Shown here in pieces: positions 31,851 to 42,657 of a stretch of 64,000 nucleotides of DNA. The first letter of the stretch is position 1. Each line of letters opens with the position of its first letter. Below the pieces are notes generated by a model. The model saw only the letters and a program-made list of their open reading frames with translations. It was not told where the DNA came from and did no database searches. The DNA is taken from positions 23,226-87,225 of the forward strand of contig MPUH01000187.1 of NCBI GenBank assembly GCA_001970955.1. The letters run 5' to 3'. Made by a program: the position numbers and the translations under genes. Source of the stretch: Stentor coeruleus. Taxonomy: Eukaryota; Ciliophora; Heterotrichea; Heterotrichida; Stentoridae.

Positions 31851-31890
31851 ATGTTTCAAGAGAGACAAACTGGGTTGAAGACTATGAAAA
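31744..31890. repeat. Duplicated contig end around n at 31817 (assembly artefact)
   Basis: Bases 31744-31816 and 31818-31890 are the same 73 bases. Both copies carry the start codon of the next gene. Confidence 0.92.
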
Positions 31891-32606
31891 ATATGAGAAC
31901 TCAGTCTTGTACTGCAAAAGTTGTCACCCCAAGACATTTGCTAATGATGTCGAATATAGTGTCAGATTCACAAAAGCTTGATTTCAAGAACATCAACTCA
32001 GAGCATGCATATTTTGATAGAAAAAGAAATAAAACTATGACTAGCAAAAGAGTTAATAATTTTTTTGTCAGTCCAGTCCCTGAGTTCGCCAAAGAATACA
32101 TTGTAAATTATTCTGATTCTAAAAAATACAACAGTAAGTCATCATTGTCTACACAAGTTAAATCAAAAGATAGACTATCACAGACATATCAAATTATAAA
32201 AGGAAATAATGATAAAGTGTTAAGTGGAAGGAAGAAAAATGATAATAAAAAGAAAAGGAATTTCAAGTGGATGAATATAGAAAAAGAACCAACGTTGCAT
32301 AAAATATTTAGACTTTATAAGCCTCAGATACTTAATTTTAATGAAAAGTCTAAAATTAGGGTGTTTGCTACTGTTTCTAATGGGGTTAAAAGAAATAAGG
32401 CAAAGCTGATGAAGAGTTTAAAACAGTTAAATGATATTGTTTTGGAAAAATATAAAGAAAAAGTAGAGATTGAGGTTGAGGTTGAAGAAATTCAAAAAAC
32501 TAGGGAGATTACAAAGGAGTATAATATTCCTACTGCTACTTATGGGGAAAAGATTTGGAGGCTTAATGAAGTTTCTATACTTAATTTAGAAACTTTAAAT
32601 AATTAA
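31851..32606 (+). CDS. Hypothetical basic protein
   Basis: 251 residues, Lys/Asn-rich and basic until about residue 170, then an acidic helical segment (KVEIEVEVEEIQKTRE). No membrane segment or known domain. The ATG occurs in both copies of the contig overlap, so the start is well placed. It stops with TAA and is followed by a G/T-rich spacer with a T run. Confidence 0.62.
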   Translation: MFQERQTGLKTMKNMRTQSCTAKVVTPRHLLMMSNIVSDSQKLDFKNINSEHAYFDRKRNKTMTSKRVNNFFVSPVPEFAKEYIVNYSDSKKYNSKSSLSTQVKSKDRLSQTYQIIKGNNDKVLSGRKKNDNKKKRNFKWMNIEKEPTLHKIFRLYKPQILNFNEKSKIRVFATVSNGVKRNKAKLMKSLKQLNDIVLEKYKEKVEIEVEVEEIQKTREITKEYNIPTATYGEKIWRLNEVSILNLETLNN

Positions 32607-33093
32607 GTATTAAAATATTGAATGCTAAAGAATTAAGAAAAAAGGGAATAGATTTGGTTAAGAGTTTGATAGAAATGCTAAAGGAAATTGAATTTTGAGA
32701 ATAAAATTACTTTAAGTAAAAAAAAGTTTTTTTTTTTTTGAAGAAAAAAGATTTTATTGTGGATTTATTTGTAAATTAGTGATTGAAGTAGAGAGAATGA
32801 AATAAAATATAATTTTTTATAATGTTTAGAATTAGTAGTTATAGAATTTAAACTGATGTAAATGAGTTGATTTGTGATTATAAGATTATTATTTTATATA
32901 ACGACCAATCATGTCAACTCACAATACCAAAAAAAAAATTTCAATGCACTTTCCAACCAAAATTTTTATCTTCTTCCAATCCCACACACCCAAACTCCAT
33001 TTTTCCTTCCCCACAAGCCAAAACTAATCCTCCCTTACAACAAACCCCCAGTCAAATTTTCCTTTGAATCAATATTTCATAGATAATTTAAAA
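32607..33093. other. Spacer before the long coiled-coil gene
   Basis: 487 bp; A- and T-runs at 32718-32740, then a C/A-rich stretch (32900-33060) typical of an upstream region. Short open frames in the C/A-rich part have no methionine start and I reject them. Confidence 0.5.
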
Positions 33094-36000
33094 ATGAAAA
33101 ACGAATTATCAAAGAAACAAAAGCCTCAACGGTTGCGCTCTGATGATATCCGAACACCAGACGAAAGTTCAGACTGGATAATAGTTCGTCTTCACTCCAA
33201 AGTAAAAGTATTAGAAGTTAAATACAGTGACTTGCTTTCAAAAATCCACAAATTCATATCCGACATCTCAGACCACTTAGAAATTATTCTTCCAACCCTT
33301 TCACAAAGCGAAAAAGATAAAATCACCAATGACATAACATATTTCTTATCAACTCAAGACTCAATTTATTCCATCCAACTGTTTGAGAACTTTAAAAAAG
33401 ACCTAATCGACAAACTTTACTCCAAAGATTTCGCTCGAGATGTATACAAAATGCAAATCTCAACAGCAATAAACGAACTAACTCAAGGTTTATCAGCAAA
33501 AGAAACAAGTAATGAAAGAAAAAGGTCGCAACAGAGCTTTGAGAATATAGATACATCAATAAGTTTTGCTAGAAAAGACTTGACACCAGTAAGAAACATG
33601 AGAGGGTCACCAATTCCTAATGAAAAAGCATTTCATAATTATCAAAAAGAAAACATTGAGTTAAAAAACACCCTTGCTGAAATAACAAAACAAAGGGATA
33701 TATTGAAAGCATGGAAAGAGAATATGATAAAAAATCCAAATTTAGATGCTGCTGCACAGAAAATTATAAAGGAATTAAGAGAAGATAATGATTTGCTTAT
33801 GATGAAAAATACTTGCTTGCATAGTAAATTGGTGTATATTGTCACGTCGGTTAGTAAGTTTTTAAGTGTGAGTTCGAGGTTTCAAAAACCTGTAAGGGAA
33901 AGGGAAGGATATTTGAGTATTAATTCTTATGAAAATGAAAAACATAGACTTGAGGTAAAACTTAGGGAAATTTTGGATTGTAACAATGAAAATTTCGCTA
34001 AATGTATGGCAACTTTGACTCAGTCGCCTTTGAAAACTGTAGAATCTGAAGGCAGACCACAGTCAAGAAATGATGATGCTTTACGTGCAGAACGTAGAAG
34101 AGGAAGAGAAAACCTTCAAAATACAGAAAAAATTAATATAAAAGTTTATGAGGAGATGAGCAAACAACACAATGAAAAAATTGAGAGCATGAATCAGGTT
34201 ATAACAAGGCTTGAGAATGATAACAGGGCGCTTAAGTCGAAGTATTATTTGGAAAAAAAAGAGAAAAAAGCAATAAAAGACCAAGAAGAGAAAAGGATTC
34301 AAGATATTTTGGATTATTCTAAGAGGAATTTTGAAAAACAATTTGCCATAGCTACTATGCAAATAGAAACTAGAGTACAGGAAATTATTTTAAAATTTAA
34401 GGAAAAACTTACTAGGCTTGAGAAAATCAATAATAATTTTGTTGTGTGGATAAAAAAGAAAACAAATTATGGGGTGAGTAAGCAGTCAAAGACTGAGAAT
34501 AAAGATCAAAAACTAATCAAAGAATGTAAAATACAAATAAAATCCCTTGAGCACTCACTTGGACAAAGTAGGAAAAATGCTGAAACCACGCATCAAGAAA
34601 ATGAGGAACTTAAATACTATTCTAAAAGCTTAGAAAATGAAATTTTTGAAAGAANCTAATCAAAGAATGTAAAATACAAATAAAATCCCTTGAGCACTCA
34701 CTTGGACAAAGTAGGAAAAATGCTGAAACCACACATCAAGAAAATGAGGAACTTAAATACTATTCTAAAAGCTTAGAAAATGAAATTTTTGAAAGAAAAA
34801 AACAAATAGAATCAATCAAAAAAGAAGGTGAAGAACNAAAAAACAAATAGAATCAATCAAAAAAGAAGGTGAAGAACTTAAAATAACAATAAAAAAACTT
34901 GAAACTCTACTCGCAATAAAACAAAACGACAACGAGTCGAAAAATCAAGAAACCGAAGACTCTAAGAAAAAAATCATCTCCCTCGAATCTGAAATCAATA
35001 AACACAAAACTAATGCAGAATCCAAACTTAAAGAGCTTATCGAGTATAAAAAACTTGTCAAAAACCTCGAGACAATCATCACAAAAAATAAAATCGATTT
35101 GGACATGTTTATGAAAGACACATCAGAAAAACAAGATTATATTCTCCAATTAGAAAACTCAATAAGTTCATTTAAAAACGATATAGAAACTAAAAACAAT
35201 GACTTAAAAGAGACAAAATCTCATATAAAACAACTTGAAACTTCATTAGCCACAAGGAAGGTAGAACAAGAAAATTTAGAAAAAGATATTCAGGAATACA
35301 AAAATCGAGTAAGATTATTAGATTTAGCAATATTAGATACCCGTAATGAATCTGAAGCTAAAACTAAAGAGTTTCATGATTTAAAAATAAAATATAAAGA
35401 ATTAGAATCTATAGGAAAAGCTCAAGAGCTTGAAAAAATAAACAATGCTATTGAGTCCTCTATACCTGATAGTAAAAGCACTGAAGCATGTGAAAAAGAT
35501 ATCTCTGACCTAAGAGAAACAATAAAACGGCTTGAAAACAGTTTAACCCAAGCAGTTTCTGAAGTCCAAACCACTACAAAAGCCTTAAAAGACTGTAAAA
35601 ATAGCTTAACCCAATCAGAAAACGCACTAAATATCAGCAACAAAGACTTAGAAATTAAAGACCGTGAGCTTGAAAGCTATAAAAAACAAATTCAAGCCTT
35701 AGAATCCACTTTAGCCATGTGTAAACTATCTTCAGACAATCATATCCAAGGTGTTTTATCCTACAAAGAACATATAAAAATTCTTCAAGACCGTCTCACT
35801 GATCACTCAACCAAAAATCCTCACAACCAAAAAGACCAAACAACAGAAACTGATACCTCAGAAAGCATATCAAATATAGAAGAAATAAAAATACTCCAAG
35901 ACATGATCACAGAAAACAAATCCTACGCTGAAAACAAAATCCAAGAACTACAAAAAGACTTCATAGAATACCAAGAAGCATCAGAAAGTTCTATAAATGA

Positions 36001-36268
36001 CTATAAAAGCTCCTTAACAGAACATAAAAAAAAACTAATTCTTTCAGAAAACCAAAACGAAGTACTAAGTTTAGAACTAGCTAAAACAAGAAATACATAT
36101 AAAAACATTGCGGATTTGCTTATGAAAAAAATAAAATCATCAGAAATCTCCATAACAAGAGAAACTTCAATAAGTAAACTTTTTTTTGGCGATGTTTTAC
36201 AAGATATGATACCAATAAGGGAAAACCTAATGTCCAAAATCGAGTTGTTGGATAGTAAAAATGATTAA
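33094..36268 (+). CDS. Very long coiled-coil protein (broken by two assembly joins)
   Basis: The gene contains two unmerged contig overlaps (n at 34655 and 34837). Collapsing both (143 and 41 bases) restores one uninterrupted frame of 996 residues. After a Pro/Arg-containing N terminus and a globular helical region (to about 270), residues about 330 to 950 are nearly continuous heptad coiled coil. No catalytic domain is seen. The start is taken at ATG 33094; the frame is open a little further upstream but without an ATG. The short distance (57 bp) to the Rab gene downstream on the same strand is notable. Probably a centrosomal, basal-body or cortical structural protein. Confidence 0.78.
34513..34797. 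repeat. Duplicated contig end around n at 34655 (assembly artefact)
   Basis: Bases 34513-34654 and 34656-34797 are 142-base copies differing by at least one G/A substitution. They lie inside the coiled-coil gene and shift its frame in the given sequence. Confidence 0.93.
34797..34877. repeat. Duplicated contig end around n at 34837 (assembly artefact)
   Basis: Bases 34797-34836 and 34838-34877 are the same 40 bases; a very short contig seems to sit between the two n joins. Confidence 0.93.
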
Positions 36269-36325
36269 AAAAACTTTTTTATGTTTGATAAATATGATTT
36301 TGTGTTTATTTATTATAGTTTATAT

Positions 36326-36916
36326 ATGGACAAAGCTCCACTACAATTAAAAATTGTCTTACTTGGAGATGCTGGGGTAGGCAAATCAAGTATTGTTTTG
36401 AGATATGTGACTGATAGTTTTAAAACTGATGCAGATGGGACAGTTGGGGCTAGTTATATGGGGAAAATTATTAATTTCGATGATGTCATGGTCAAACTCA
36501 ATATATGGGACACAGCAGGGCAGGAAAGATATCATAGCTTAGCAAAAATGTATTATAGGGATGCTAATGCTGCAATATTAGTGTATGATATAACAAAACA
36601 AGAAAGTTTTAATGGGATGATTCGATGGTATAATGAAGTAAAACAAAATAGTAATCCGAATATTATGGTTGCAATTGCTGGGAATAAAGAAGACCTTGTT
36701 GCTGAAGAAACTGTTACCCCAGAACAGGCGACGAATTATGCTGAGTCGATAAATGCTATTTATAGGAGAACATCAGCTAAGAGCTCGCAGGGTATTGAAG
36801 CTCTTTTTAAAGAAATAGTTGTTAAAATTCACCCTGAAATTGCACAACAGCCGAATAGGAGGTCTACAAGGTTGGAAAGTAAAGATTTGAAAAAGATAAA
36901 AAAAAGTTGTTGTTAA
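36326..36916 (+). CDS. Rab-family small GTPase (Rab5/21/22-like)
   Basis: 196 residues from the ATG at 36326. All G motifs are present: GDAGVGKSS (residues 14-22, P-loop), Thr in the switch I region, WDTAGQER (switch II, catalytic Gln), GNKEDL (guanine specificity) and SAK. It ends KKSCC, a double-cysteine geranylgeranylation site, so the protein is membrane-attached. The overall pattern (YRDANAAILVYDIT, SLAKMYYR) is closest to the endosomal Rab5/21/22 group. An in-frame ATG at 36281 would add 15 hydrophobic and aromatic residues; I reject it because the Rab core begins immediately after 36326. Confidence 0.94.
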   Translation: MDKAPLQLKIVLLGDAGVGKSSIVLRYVTDSFKTDADGTVGASYMGKIINFDDVMVKLNIWDTAGQERYHSLAKMYYRDANAAILVYDITKQESFNGMIRWYNEVKQNSNPNIMVAIAGNKEDLVAEETVTPEQATNYAESINAIYRRTSAKSSQGIEALFKEIVVKIHPEIAQQPNRRSTRLESKDLKKIKKSCC

Positions 36917-37616
36917 GGTTAGACATATTTTTAAAAATTGATAATTTAATCATTGTATATGATTTGGGTGTTAGAAGATGCGTAATAGATTAGAAGGTAT
37001 TTTATGAAGTTTTTTATTATGGAATTTGCTTGTTGTGAATAATGAATTATGATGATTTTGATGATAATTTGGATAAAAGTTTGATTGCTTTTAGGTGAGA
37101 TGGTATTTGAGTTTATAAAAAATTATACGGAAGGATTTTTAAAAATTTGACTCGAACTATTCAAAATCAGCCTAGGAGTGGGTGATTCATCTAAGGCAGA
37201 GAAGAAACTACTATAATTAATGTGTTTTAAAAAATAAGGAAAAATATTATTAACCAATTAAGAAGAAGTATTTAAAAATACTTTTATTCACTTCTTACAA
37301 AGTATTTTCCCTTCATAGAATTAAAAAAAAAATATATTTTCAATTTATATATTTTATCTAAGAAAACGAAGCCTAAAACCAAAAATTAAATCACTAAATC
37401 CCATTATCTCTCATAAATCTAATATTTAGCGTCATCATCAAAAACACCAAAAAAATATTCCATATTCTACTTTCTATAAATTTTCTAAAAAATCATAAAT
37501 CTCAGCTTCTTATCAAAATATCACTAGCCATAAAAATAAAATCCCAAAATATCTCAATCAAATAAAATAACCATCTAAAACCAAAAGCTTCATTTAAAAT
37601 CTTTCTAAAAACCCAC

Positions 37617-37805
37617 TTAACCCAAAATTTCATATAAAAACTCAAGCTTACCCTCCCATATTCTAAACCAAAAATCAATAATCAAATTCCTAATAATCTC
37701 AGGATATGATGCTGTATAAAATAATGAATTTTTAGCATTAGCTTCAATAACCCATATCTTAAACTTTGTAAGGGAATTAAAATGCCCAAATAATTTTCCT
37801 TCATT
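37617..37805 (-). pseudogene. Tubulin-tyrosine-ligase-like fragment
   Basis: An open minus-strand stretch of 63 codons without a start reads NEGKLFGHFNSLTKFKIWVIEANAKNS..., then YPEIIRNLIIDFW. This resembles the C-terminal TTL/TTLL block F-E-L-F-G-x-D-F... followed by (K/V)WLLEVN-x-(S/N)P and a helix with LI-x-D. The conserved E-V-N appears as E-A-N. No upstream TTL blocks are readable, so it is probably the 3' remnant of a lost gene. Confidence 0.5.
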
Positions 37806-37819
37806 TTTAACTACTTTTC

Positions 37820-38233
37820 ATTGAAATACGTGACAATCCTAAAATCGACGTTTTTTCCTGCACTTTGCAATGATATTTAAAGGAAAAATTGTAGTAAATT
37901 ACGTCAAAGGGACTTCTAGAGTTACTTTTATAGCTTTTGCTTAATTAATAATTCAATAATTTAGTGAAATTAAGCTTGCAAGTTTATTAATAATGCTAAT
38001 CCTTATGCTGACCAGAATTTAGGGTTTGCTTGGCAATTTAGAAAATTTAGAATGAGCCAAGGGTGTTTTATTAATCGAATAAGTATGATACTTTTATTAA
38101 CACAGAAAGAAATCTTGGATTTTGGATTGAGATTTTAGAAAATGAATTTACTTGTTATATACCGAAACAGCAAGGGTTAGCTTTGCAGATTTTAGATTAT
38201 GGGAAAAGTTTAATAATACATCAGCGAATATAA
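37820..38233 (+). pseudogene. Decayed dual-specificity protein phosphatase
   Basis: Read with frameshifts, the plus strand shows the order of blocks of a DUSP domain: IEIRDNPKIDVFSC (37820 on), then GKIVVNYVKGTSRVTFIAFA, where the family has V-H-C-x2-G-x-S-R-S-x-(T)-x2-A, and then ANPYADQNLGFAWQFRKF, corresponding to the conserved A-x-P-N-x-GF-x-x-QL. The catalytic Cys position holds Tyr (TAC) and the preceding His is Asn. At least two in-frame TAA codons and three frame changes are present. It cannot be functional as it stands. Confidence 0.65.
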
Positions 38234-38463
38234 CTTATACACAATTTATGCTATTAAAAGTAGTTTGGAGATAATTTTGTTATAGCGAGATACACAAATC
38301 TTTCAAATAAGTTTAAACTATCCAGCTGATTAGGTTTATAGAAAAATTCTCGTAACTGTAAAGCCAATTATTGTTATTATCAATCTTATAACCAGGTATA
38401 TAAATATACCCAACCTTAATTTCTAATAATTTATCAAAATAACACATAAACATATTGCATAAA

Positions 38464-40140
38464 ATGGAACAAGACCTAGATCGTCAAATCAGTTCTATGC
38501 AAAGTGAGTTGAATTTTTTAAAATCTTCTCTAAACCCAGTCTTCCTTTTTTTCCAAGAAATCCAGGAAATAAAAAAAAGGCGTCACATCTCCCAAGCAAA
38601 CTCTATATCCAACATATCAATTCTTTCCCTAGAAATAAAAGAAGATGTACTTAGAGACGTCTCAGCAATGCAAAGTTTAACCGAAGACAAAATCAAGAAC
38701 CTTCACAATGAAATCAAAAAACTAGACGAAGAAAGCTTACATACAATCAACCAAGTCCGTGATGAAATCTGCGGAGTATCACTAAGCACAAAAGACCTCT
38801 TTTCAAACTTAAACAACCTCAAAAGCATAACAGGTGAAAACACGATGTACATAAAAGAAATCCGCAAAGACATGGACTTCAAAGCTACCTTACAAAACAT
38901 AGACGAAATACGGCAGATCGTTAAAGGCATGACCCCTTTATCTAACTATGAAACTTTAAAATCACGTGTTGGAGAATGTGCAAGTGTTTATCAACATAAT
39001 GAACTACATAAAAAAGTTCAAAGACTAAAACTCAAAGTTAAAAGTTACGTTAAAACTGAAGAAATGAATACAAAACTTAAAGAATACACTATGAGCTTAT
39101 ATAAAGATTTCTCATTAGGCTATGTTACTAGTGGGATTTATGAAGCTCATCAAAGTCGAACTGAGAAAATGTTTACTGAGGCTAATGAACATATATCAAG
39201 TCTTAAAGAATATATAAACAAACTCGATAATGCGAATAATGATAAAATGCGTATGATGAAAAAAACTCTTGAATCTCGACCTTGGAAATCAGAATTAAAC
39301 GCAATATATGAAGAATTAAACCTAAAAATACCCCGTGTTGAGCTGTATGAGTTTACTAAAGAAACAACAGAATCAGTTAAAAATTTCTATAAGGATTTGA
39401 TTAAATTTAAAAACCAAGTTGAGTTGTTTGATAAAATTGTTGAAAGATATGATGAAATACTATTAGAAAAAGCGGAAAAAGCTGAGATAAGGAAAATTAA
39501 TACTATAATTTCAGGTATGGCATCATATGATACTGTTGAGTATATGAAAAAAACAATGATTAATTTTACTAAAGATAGTGAAAATAAATTCCAAGCCCAA
39601 GTCGCTGTTGTTGATAGTATAAAAGCGAATTTTGATTATATTCAAGAGAAATTTGATGCTTTGAAAAAAGATTATTTTGATGTTAGTAATTTATCATCAA
39701 GTGTTATGGAGTTTAGACAAGCTATAGAACGAAAAGCTGATAAACAAGATATTTATGAAATATATGATAATATGTGTAAAAGAGTTGATTTTATTGAAGC
39801 TTATGATATATTGAAAATACTTAAAAAACAAGTTGAACAAGGAACTGGACTGACATTTGCTCTTTGTAGAACACTTGTTGAAACTGGGGAACCTTCAATG
39901 CAGATTAAACGCCAGAGGTATGAGTTGTTGAAAAATTTCAATAATTTGATGAACTGGGTTATTGGAGAAAGTGCATCTTGTAGTAGTAATTTTAATACAT
40001 CAAGAAACCCTGAGCCTGAAATTGAAGACCAAGGAGAAACGAGGTACCCTTCAAGACATTCTGGGTTTATAAGAAGGAGATCAGCTGCTACAGCACGTGA
40101 TACTAAAAGATTTCATATTGATTTTCCTAAAGTGTCTTAA
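38464..40140 (+). CDS. Coiled-coil hypothetical protein
   Basis: 558 residues from the ATG at 38464 (the frame is open three codons further but without ATG). Mostly alpha-helical, with coiled-coil segments across about residues 1-440 and a C-terminal region that is Pro/Arg/Ser-rich (RNPEPEIEDQGE, then RYPSRHSGFIRRRSAAT). No known domain. The first 500 coding bases are C-rich, the rest G-richer, as in several other genes here. Probably structural. Confidence 0.75.
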   Translation: MEQDLDRQISSMQSELNFLKSSLNPVFLFFQEIQEIKKRRHISQANSISNISILSLEIKEDVLRDVSAMQSLTEDKIKNLHNEIKKLDEESLHTINQVRDEICGVSLSTKDLFSNLNNLKSITGENTMYIKEIRKDMDFKATLQNIDEIRQIVKGMTPLSNYETLKSRVGECASVYQHNELHKKVQRLKLKVKSYVKTEEMNTKLKEYTMSLYKDFSLGYVTSGIYEAHQSRTEKMFTEANEHISSLKEYINKLDNANNDKMRMMKKTLESRPWKSELNAIYEELNLKIPRVELYEFTKETTESVKNFYKDLIKFKNQVELFDKIVERYDEILLEKAEKAEIRKINTIISGMASYDTVEYMKKTMINFTKDSENKFQAQVAVVDSIKANFDYIQEKFDALKKDYFDVSNLSSSVMEFRQAIERKADKQDIYEIYDNMCKRVDFIEAYDILKILKKQVEQGTGLTFALCRTLVETGEPSMQIKRQRYELLKNFNNLMNWVIGESASCSSNFNTSRNPEPEIEDQGETRYPSRHSGFIRRRSAATARDTKRFHIDFPKVS

Positions 40141-40502
40141 TGTAATACTTATGGTATTTATTTTGTTTTGAGATTTTTAGATAAGATTTTTTATGTGTTG
40201 TTGGAATTAGATAAAATAATATATGAAAAATTATACTGAAAATAGGAATATTTTTGATGAGAAAGTATAAGATTTGTTTTAGTGTTGACATCTTTTAGAT
40301 AATCAAATATAATAAGTTTAAGTTTTTTAATACGTGAACTAATCGTATAAGATTTATTTCGATAATTTTTTAGTATCAAAAGAAAAAAAAATTATATCAT
40401 TAAGTTATAAATTTTAATTACTTTCAAACACAAAATTCTCGCATGATTCGATTTCCCATTCCAGTTATTTGAAAATAATCCAATTAATCCATATAAATAT
40501 AA
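40141..40502. other. Spacer before the four-pass membrane protein array
   Basis: 362 bp of A/T-rich sequence. A short minus-strand open frame here lacks support. I see nothing else. Confidence 0.5.
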
Positions 40503-41108
40503 ATGGCAAATTCATCTGACGCTGATAAACAAAAATTTTTACACTTTCTCGGTAGCCCTTATAAAAGCATGTGCAACCTCTTTACCCTAAAATCTGGACT
40601 TATACTAATAACAGCCTTCGACATCATGATCGGTATAACTTATTTTGTATTAGCAATTCAAAAAGCTATAGGGTTTTTCATCTATGGCTGGACCCATTTT
40701 TATTATTACATACAATTCTTCAGATTCATTATCCATATCATTGCCATACCTTTTTCAATATTAGCAATGAAAGCTTGTTGGACTTTAAACCACAAAAGCA
40801 TAGGTTTATATTCTAATTATAAAATCATTGAATTTATATTATTGATTTTTTCTAGTGCTTTAATAAACCTTTCTGCAGAAATTCAAGAAGGGGAAATTCA
40901 TTTTATGTATTTTAGTATTATTGGAATGATAATCTTAAGAATTGTTTCTCTTTTTATTATAAAAATTATTTGGAGTGCAGAAACAAGGCTGAAGTATGGG
41001 GAAACAACATTGTTTATGTATGGAGAAGAGGCTTTAAAATATATTCAGCATCCTGTTTGTTTGCAAAATTTGTCAGGGAACTCAGGATATGATATTCTTG
41101 AAATATAA
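40503..41108 (+). CDS. Four-pass membrane protein, array member 1
   Basis: 201 residues with about four membrane segments. It is the first of four tandem homologous genes on the plus strand (others at 41233, 41962 and 42658). Shared features are an N-terminal FLHFLGSPYKSM block, a first membrane segment beginning LKSGL and containing FDIM, a loop with SKYK-type residues (SNYKIIEF here), and after the last segment the motif KIIWSAETRLKYGETTLFMYGEE. The N terminus has no signal peptide; both ends are likely cytoplasmic. I recognise no named family. Confidence 0.78.
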   Translation: MANSSDADKQKFLHFLGSPYKSMCNLFTLKSGLILITAFDIMIGITYFVLAIQKAIGFFIYGWTHFYYYIQFFRFIIHIIAIPFSILAMKACWTLNHKSIGLYSNYKIIEFILLIFSSALINLSAEIQEGEIHFMYFSIIGMIILRIVSLFIIKIIWSAETRLKYGETTLFMYGEEALKYIQHPVCLQNLSGNSGYDILEI

Positions 41109-41232
41109 AGTTGAGTATATAATACTAAGTAGATATTTTTATTTGATTTAAGGTTTTTATAAGATTCATTGTAGTACATAAGTCTTTTTTTAGGGTGTTT
41201 TATATGGTAAAAGGACTATTAATTCTATATAA

Positions 41233-41886
41233 ATGGATTTGCAAGATAGTATCGAGCGGAAGAAATTTTTGTTCATATGTGGAGCTCCGTATAAAGGGTT
41301 TTTAGGGATGCTCACTTTGAAATCAGCAGTTATGTGTATAGCTATATTGGATATAATCATTGCAATTTACTATATTTCTGACTTGATTATTGACTGCTTT
41401 AGAATAGCATATGGTGGCTATAAACATCCTTTTGTTTATGCAATGACAATAGAAAGTTTGCTTGGAGTAATTGCTTCAGGGTTTGCAATAATAGGAATAA
41501 GAGGTTGCAATCGTTTATCTCCAGAAGATATTTCTGTTTACAGCAAATTCAAACATTTCGAATTTTTTTTGCAAACTACAGTAAAAATATTTATTTATGT
41601 TGTGATATTTAAATATTACTTTTATTTCAGAGTTATTCACTACTCATCATTTATTCCTGCTAATTTGGTACTCCCATTTATCATATTTGCAAGGACTATT
41701 CTACTGATACTAGTAAAAGTTATTTGGAGTGCTGAAATTAGAATGAAAAACAATCAAATGCTTCTTTTCCAGCATGGTGAGACTATATCTCAAATTATAC
41801 AAACCCAAGCTCGTAACTTAGCAAATCCTAAGGTTATCACTCCTGATAAAAGCATATATTTCGCTGCTCCATACGTAGAAGCTTAA
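41233..41886 (+). CDS. Four-pass membrane protein, array member 2
   Basis: 217 residues. It aligns with the other array members over the full length: FLFICGAPYKGFLGMLTLKS at the start, about four membrane segments, SKFKHFEF in the loop and KVIWSAEIRMKNNQMLLFQH near residue 165. The tail (about 50 residues) is longest in this member and ends AAPYVEA. 124 bp separate it from member 1 and 75 bp from member 3. Function unknown; presumably plasma membrane or contractile-vacuole or cortical membrane. Confidence 0.78.
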   Translation: MDLQDSIERKKFLFICGAPYKGFLGMLTLKSAVMCIAILDIIIAIYYISDLIIDCFRIAYGGYKHPFVYAMTIESLLGVIASGFAIIGIRGCNRLSPEDISVYSKFKHFEFFLQTTVKIFIYVVIFKYYFYFRVIHYSSFIPANLVLPFIIFARTILLILVKVIWSAEIRMKNNQMLLFQHGETISQIIQTQARNLANPKVITPDKSIYFAAPYVEA

Positions 41887-41961
41887 TAGTATAATGGATT
41901 ACAATAAGTGTTTTTATATAGAAAACCAAATAACAATCTTGTATTTTAGATAGATTTATAA

Positions 41962-42585
41962 ATGGATATACAAGACGCTTTGGAAAACGAAAAATTCCTA
42001 ATAGTCTTTGGATCGCCAATGAAAACTATTTGCAATAAACTTTCTTTAAGATCAGGTGTTCTGATTATATCATCTTTAGATATAATGATCAGTGTGTTCT
42101 CTTTTATACTTATAATTACTTGCTTTGCAACTGGATTTTATGGTTTTGGATTTTTACCTTTGATTATCATTCAGGCTATCTTACTCATCAACAACTTTAT
42201 TTCAGGGTTTTTTGGGTTCATCGGCTTACAAGCTTGCTTAAAACTTAACCCAAGCTTTATGCACACATACTCTAGGTATAAAATAATAGAATTATTTACC
42301 TTAGGGGTATTGAAAATGTTTATTCTTGTTGTATACACGGCAATTTTTATAGGTGTGCGAAATCCTGCATTCCATGTGATATCATTTTTGTGTTTTTCTG
42401 CTATTATTGCTTCAGGAATGCTTGCAAAAATTGTGTGGAGTGCAGAGAAAAGGATGGCAAATAATCAGTTAGAACTATTTAGAAGTGGGGAGGAGAGAAA
42501 TATAAGTGAAAGCCAGATGTCGGAATTAAGTAAAAATAAAGTTTATGTCCCTGGGATGTCAATAGGACCAGTACGTCAAGGCTAA
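41962..42585 (+). CDS. Four-pass membrane protein, array member 3
   Basis: 207 residues. Blocks: FLIVFGSPMKTICNKLSLRS, a first membrane segment with LDIMIS, SRYKIIELF and KIVWSAEKRMANNQLELFRS followed by GEE. It is closest to members 1 and 2 in the IWSAE-R-x-x-x-x-L-LF block. The last 25 residues are hydrophilic. The gene is preceded by only 75 bp of spacer, which is short but typical here. Confidence 0.78.
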   Translation: MDIQDALENEKFLIVFGSPMKTICNKLSLRSGVLIISSLDIMISVFSFILIITCFATGFYGFGFLPLIIIQAILLINNFISGFFGFIGLQACLKLNPSFMHTYSRYKIIELFTLGVLKMFILVVYTAIFIGVRNPAFHVISFLCFSAIIASGMLAKIVWSAEKRMANNQLELFRSGEERNISESQMSELSKNKVYVPGMSIGPVRQG

Positions 42586-42657
42586 AATTAGTAAAAATTG
42601 TAGGATTAATAGGTGAGATATTAACTCATTAGCTTTGGGAAATTGTTCTTAATAAAT

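Larger units (their letters stand above)
36917..38463. other. 1.5-kb spacer with two pseudogene remnants
   Basis: No intact gene. From about 37380 to 37640 the plus strand is A/C-rich. Remnants of a tubulin-tyrosine-ligase-like gene (minus) and a dual-specificity phosphatase (plus) lie back to back at 37617-38233; see their entries. After 38300 the normal upstream composition of the next gene begins. Confidence 0.6.

Noticed and set aside
32867-33086. Two overlapping 66-70 codon frames before the coiled-coil gene
   Set aside because: They start at non-ATG or isolated codons in a C/A-rich upstream zone and overlap each other.
36281-36325. N-terminal extension of the Rab protein from ATG 36281
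   Set aside because: The extra residues are aromatic and hydrophobic and unlike Rab N termini; the Rab fold begins right after ATG 36326.
37829-37875. Minus-strand GKNVDFRIVTYF resembling the TTL block G-R-K-F-D-L-R
   Set aside because: It is only about 15 codons from the later TTL block KLFG...IEAN, whereas real TTLs have over 100 residues between them. The same bases are better explained by the plus-strand phosphatase relic.
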